This document shows, in pieces, positions 24,114 to 26,270 of a stretch of 26,270 nucleotides of DNA (its first letter is position 1; every line of letters begins with the position of its first letter). Made by a program: the position numbers and the translations under genes. The notes beneath the pieces are model-generated. The model saw nothing but the letters and a program-made list of their open reading frames with translations. It was not told the origin of the DNA and did not search any database. Source of the DNA: CAYWMP01 sp964459445. GTDB lineage: Bacteria > Desulfobacterota > DSM-4660 > Desulfatiglandales > HGW-15. The stretch is taken from assembly GCA_964459445.1 (NCBI GenBank), contig CAYWMP010000075.1:1-26270 (forward strand), given 5' to 3'.

Positions 24114-25376
24114 TTAAGGATGGATCTCGGCCATGACCCGGTCCAGATCATCCGGATTCGGGGAAACCCTATAAGGGGCCGTTCCGACGAGTTCAACGGA
24201 TTTCATGGCACTTGAAATATCTTTGAGTCCGTTTCCGGTATTTAAAACGACGATACGTTCGTCGGAAGAGACAAGCCGGCTGTCGCAGGCCTTGATCAAT
24301 CCTGCATAGGCCGCAGCGCCGGCCGGTTCGGCAAAAACGCCTGCACCCCTTGCGAGGTTTGGAATCGCCTTTAATATTTCGTCGTCCGTAACACTGATGT
24401 AGGCGCCATCGGTCTCTTTCACGGCAGCAAGCGCCTTGATTCTATCCCGGGGAAGCCCGGCGCTGATACTATCGGCCACTGTGTCGGCCTCCACGGCAGG
24501 CTTGTTGAGGACATCCTCATTGTTTTTCCATACCTGATACATATAGCTGCTGCCCTGGGCCTGGACGCCCATGAGTTTAGGGATCTTGTCGATCCAACCG
24601 AGTGCAAAAAGGTCCTTCAATCCTTTGTGAAGGCCGCCGATAATGCACCCGTCGCCTACGCTGACAAATATACGGTCGGGCGCATGCCAATTTAATTGTT
24701 CGCATATTTCATAGGCGGCGGTCTTTTTTCCTTCGCTCATGTAGGGGTTATAGGCTGTGTTGCGATTGTACCAGCCGTATTTCTTTGAGGCATGCAAACA
24801 AAGTTCAAAGGCATTGTCATAGGTCCCCTTCACCAGCATAACCGTGGAACCGAACACCAGAAATTGGGCAATCTTGGCCTGAGGGGCGGACTCCGGCACA
24901 AAGATCACATTGGGTTGATCCATGCTGGCGCAAAGTCCGCTTAAAGCCGCTGCGGCATTACCGGTACTCGCAGTGGTGATAATTTCTGCGCCCTTTTCCC
25001 TTGCCTTGACCAGGGCAATGGCGCTTGCGCGGTCTTTGAAAGATGCTGTCGGTTGACGGCCGTCGTCTTTGACCCATTGGTATTTCAAGCCAAGATCGGA
25101 AGCCAGGCGGTTTGTTTGGTACAATGGGGTCCAGCCGATGGACAGAGGCGGCACCGGGGAATCCTTCATGACCGGCAGCAAAGGGCGGTATCTCCAGATC
25201 GTGAAATCTCTTGATCTTTCAAGGTCTTTCTTGGTGATCCGGCGCTTGATGCGGTCATAATCGTAGAGAACGTCAAGTATCCCTTCATCACCATGATCGG
25301 GGCAGACGTATTCCAATTCATCGGGCTGGTATGTTTTGCCGCATAGGAGACACTTTAAAGAAATGACATTGTCCAT
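24114..25376 (-). CDS. thrC: Threonine synthase
   Basis: A PLP enzyme converting O-phosphohomoserine to threonine. The 420 residues include an N-terminal rubredoxin-like ribbon (CLLCG with Cys9 and Cys12, and CPDHG near 30), the PLP lysine in TASFKDRAS near residue 114, STGNAAAALSG near 139, the VSVGDGCIIGG loop near 243 and LNTGNGLKD near 383. ATG 25376 is preceded by AAAGGTGG on the minus strand. It is transcribed away from the BMP gene and toward the PLP enzyme, so it is not part of the purine operon. It could be ordinary amino-acid biosynthesis, although threonine-synthase-like proteins also occur with other lyase functions; nothing in the motifs demands that here. Confidence 0.9.
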   Translation of the reverse strand: MDNVISLKCLLCGKTYQPDELEYVCPDHGDEGILDVLYDYDRIKRRITKKDLERSRDFTIWRYRPLLPVMKDSPVPPLSIGWTPLYQTNRLASDLGLKYQWVKDDGRQPTASFKDRASAIALVKAREKGAEIITTASTGNAAAALSGLCASMDQPNVIFVPESAPQAKIAQFLVFGSTVMLVKGTYDNAFELCLHASKKYGWYNRNTAYNPYMSEGKKTAAYEICEQLNWHAPDRIFVSVGDGCIIGGLHKGLKDLFALGWIDKIPKLMGVQAQGSSYMYQVWKNNEDVLNKPAVEADTVADSISAGLPRDRIKALAAVKETDGAYISVTDDEILKAIPNLARGAGVFAEPAGAAAYAGLIKACDSRLVSSDERIVVLNTGNGLKDISSAMKSVELVGTAPYRVSPNPDDLDRVMAEIHP

Positions 25377-25502
25377 AACACCACCTTTGCTGATTACTGA
25401 CGGATTCTATTTGATCGGTCCTGAAGAGGATATGGAGATTGCCCAAATACGTCAATGGAAAACAGAGCCTGTTTTCCTTGAAGCAAAGCACAACGGGTAA
25501 CC

Positions 25503-25569
25503 AGGAAGAAGTAACGAGCAACAAGCAACCAGCAACGAGTAACGAGTAACCAGCAACGAATAACGAGTA
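25503..25569. repeat. Degenerate AGTAACGAG/AGCAACCAG tandem repeat
   Basis: Units of 7-9 bases of the forms GTAACGAG, GCAACAAG, GCAACCAG and GAATAACGAG run for about 65 bases in the divergent gap between thrC and the BMP gene, just upstream of a good promoter match. It is of the same style as the other short tandem families in the window. Confidence 0.75.
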
Positions 25570-25573
25570 TTTC

Positions 25574-25601
25574 TTGACTGACTTTGTGTATCGTCTAGAA
25601 T
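25574..25601 (+). promoter_or_regulatory. Sigma-70-like promoter for the BMP gene
   Basis: TTGACT (25574-25579) and TAGAAT (25596-25601) are separated by 16 bases, a good match to the -35/-10 consensus. The leader of about 55 bases before the ATG contains a CAACGG/CCGTTG hairpin (25619-25632) and two TCTAGA palindromes (25594-25599 and 25642-25647). Spacing and strand fit transcription of the BMP-family gene. Confidence 0.6.
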
Positions 25602-25663
25602 GGCAATAAACCTTAAAACAACGGGGCCGTTGAAGGCTCAATCTAGAAAAGGAGGTTGTGAAT

Positions 25664-26269
25664 ATGAATAAAAAGATTGGAATATTAATGGTATGTGCGG
25701 CACTTCTCTTCTGCGGGTCTCTGCTTTTAGGGGGTCAGCCTGCACAGGCGGCGGACAAATTCAAGATCGCCTTCGTCTATATCGGCCCTCCTGGTGACCT
25801 TGGTTGGACATACGAGCATGAGCGCGGCAGGAAAATGATGCAGGAAAAACTGGGCGTCAAGGTCGAGAGCAAGTATATCGAAAACGTACCCGAAGGCCCT
25901 GATGCGACCCGTGTCATTCGCCAATACGCGATCCAGGGTTATGATATGATTTTTGCGACTTCCTTTGGTTATATGGACGGCATGCTTGAGGTGGCCCAGG
26001 AGTTTCCGAATATCTTTTTTGAGCACTGTTCTGGATATAAGACCTCGAAGAACATGTCCACCTACTTCGGCCGTATGTATCAACCCAGGTATCTTTCCGG
26101 GATCGTCGCCGGCAAAATGACCAAGAAGAACCTTATTGGCTATGTGGCTGCCTTTCCCATTCCCGAAGTTATTCGTGGAATCAATGCCTTTACCCTGGGC
26201 GCCCGATCTGTGAATCCTAACCGAAGTTCATGCATTTTGAAAAATAATTCTGTAATATCAACCAGTTAA
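25664..26269 (+). pseudogene. BMP-family ABC transporter solute-binding protein, 5' part, broken near the window end
   Basis: The N-terminal part of a BMP (PnrA-like) periplasmic binding protein. Residues 1 to about 29 form a signal peptide ending AQA. The mature part matches the family: IAFVYIGPPGDLGWTYEHERG, QYAIQGYDMIFATSFGYMD, FEHCSGYKTSKN, YQPRYLSGIVAGKM and AAFPIPEVIRGINAFTLGARSVNPN. BMP proteins are typically about 350 residues, but here the frame stops after 201. After SVNPN (about 26222) the sequence turns AT-rich and no frame continues the family, so the gene is interrupted by an insertion, or the assembly is chimeric or low quality at its end. ATG 25664 is used because AAGGAGG (25649-25655) is too close to GTG 25658. 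In this context a purine or nucleoside ligand is plausible. Confidence 0.8.
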
Positions 26270-26270
26270 T

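Noticed and set aside
24114..25376. Threonine synthase as a purine-pathway enzyme
   Set aside because: It is on the opposite strand, convergent with the cluster, and has ordinary threonine synthase motifs; a role in the pathway is possible but unsupported.

Overview
The window carries a locus for anaerobic purine/urate-type catabolism, resembling the E. coli xdh-yge-ygf region and the related clusters of anaerobic purine degraders. Protein style suggests a strict anaerobe, perhaps a Desulfobacterota (deltaproteobacterial) sulfate reducer or relative: the first molybdenum hydroxylase has the fused layout of Desulfovibrio gigas aldehyde oxidoreductase, and the gaps are full of degenerate tandem and hairpin repeats. 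The phylum is an inference, and no rRNA or other marker gene is present.

Layout. 297-2898 (+): carbamate kinase and YgeY-type M20 hydrolase. 3070-5628: fused Fe-S/molybdopterin hydroxylase of the selenium-dependent xanthine dehydrogenase type. 5712-6095: a four-helix-bundle (S23) gene between inverted repeats, probably an inserted cassette. 6237-7517: SsnA-like amidohydrolase. 7566-7818: a highly structured non-coding stretch. 7956-9152: YgeW carbamoyltransferase. 9216-12892: two-subunit xanthine dehydrogenase. 12984-16259: YgfK. 16298-17653: 8-oxoguanine-deaminase-like amidohydrolase. 17709-21378: YgfM and XdhD. 21659-23786: a YheO/DauR-type regulator with a fold-type II PLP enzyme. 24114-25376 (-): threonine synthase. 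25664 to the end (+): the 5' part of a BMP-family solute-binding protein whose reading frame breaks near the window end.

How the genes may work together (inference). The BMP protein could bring in purines or nucleosides. The amidohydrolases deaminate amino- and oxo-purines. The molybdenum hydroxylases and YgfK handle redox steps on the ring. YgeY and YgeW act on ureido intermediates, and carbamate kinase turns carbamoyl phosphate into ATP. HyuA hydantoinase and YgeX diaminopropionate lyase, present in the E. coli cluster, are absent here; the PLP enzyme at 22317 is a candidate stand-in for YgeX. The selenium-hydroxylase accessory genes (yqeB, yqeC, ygfJ, selD) are also not in the window.

The least explained material is non-coding. 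Two elements at 1395-1522 and 7687-7818 share no obvious sequence, yet can be drawn with the same fold: an outer stem enclosing three hairpins of about 6, 9 and 21 bp, each 140-170 bases upstream of a purine-pathway gene. A repeat of at least 54 bp occurs at both ends of the 21.4-kb cluster, and the S23 gene lies inside inverted repeats. All alignments were made by eye and family assignments come from recalled motifs; no search was run.
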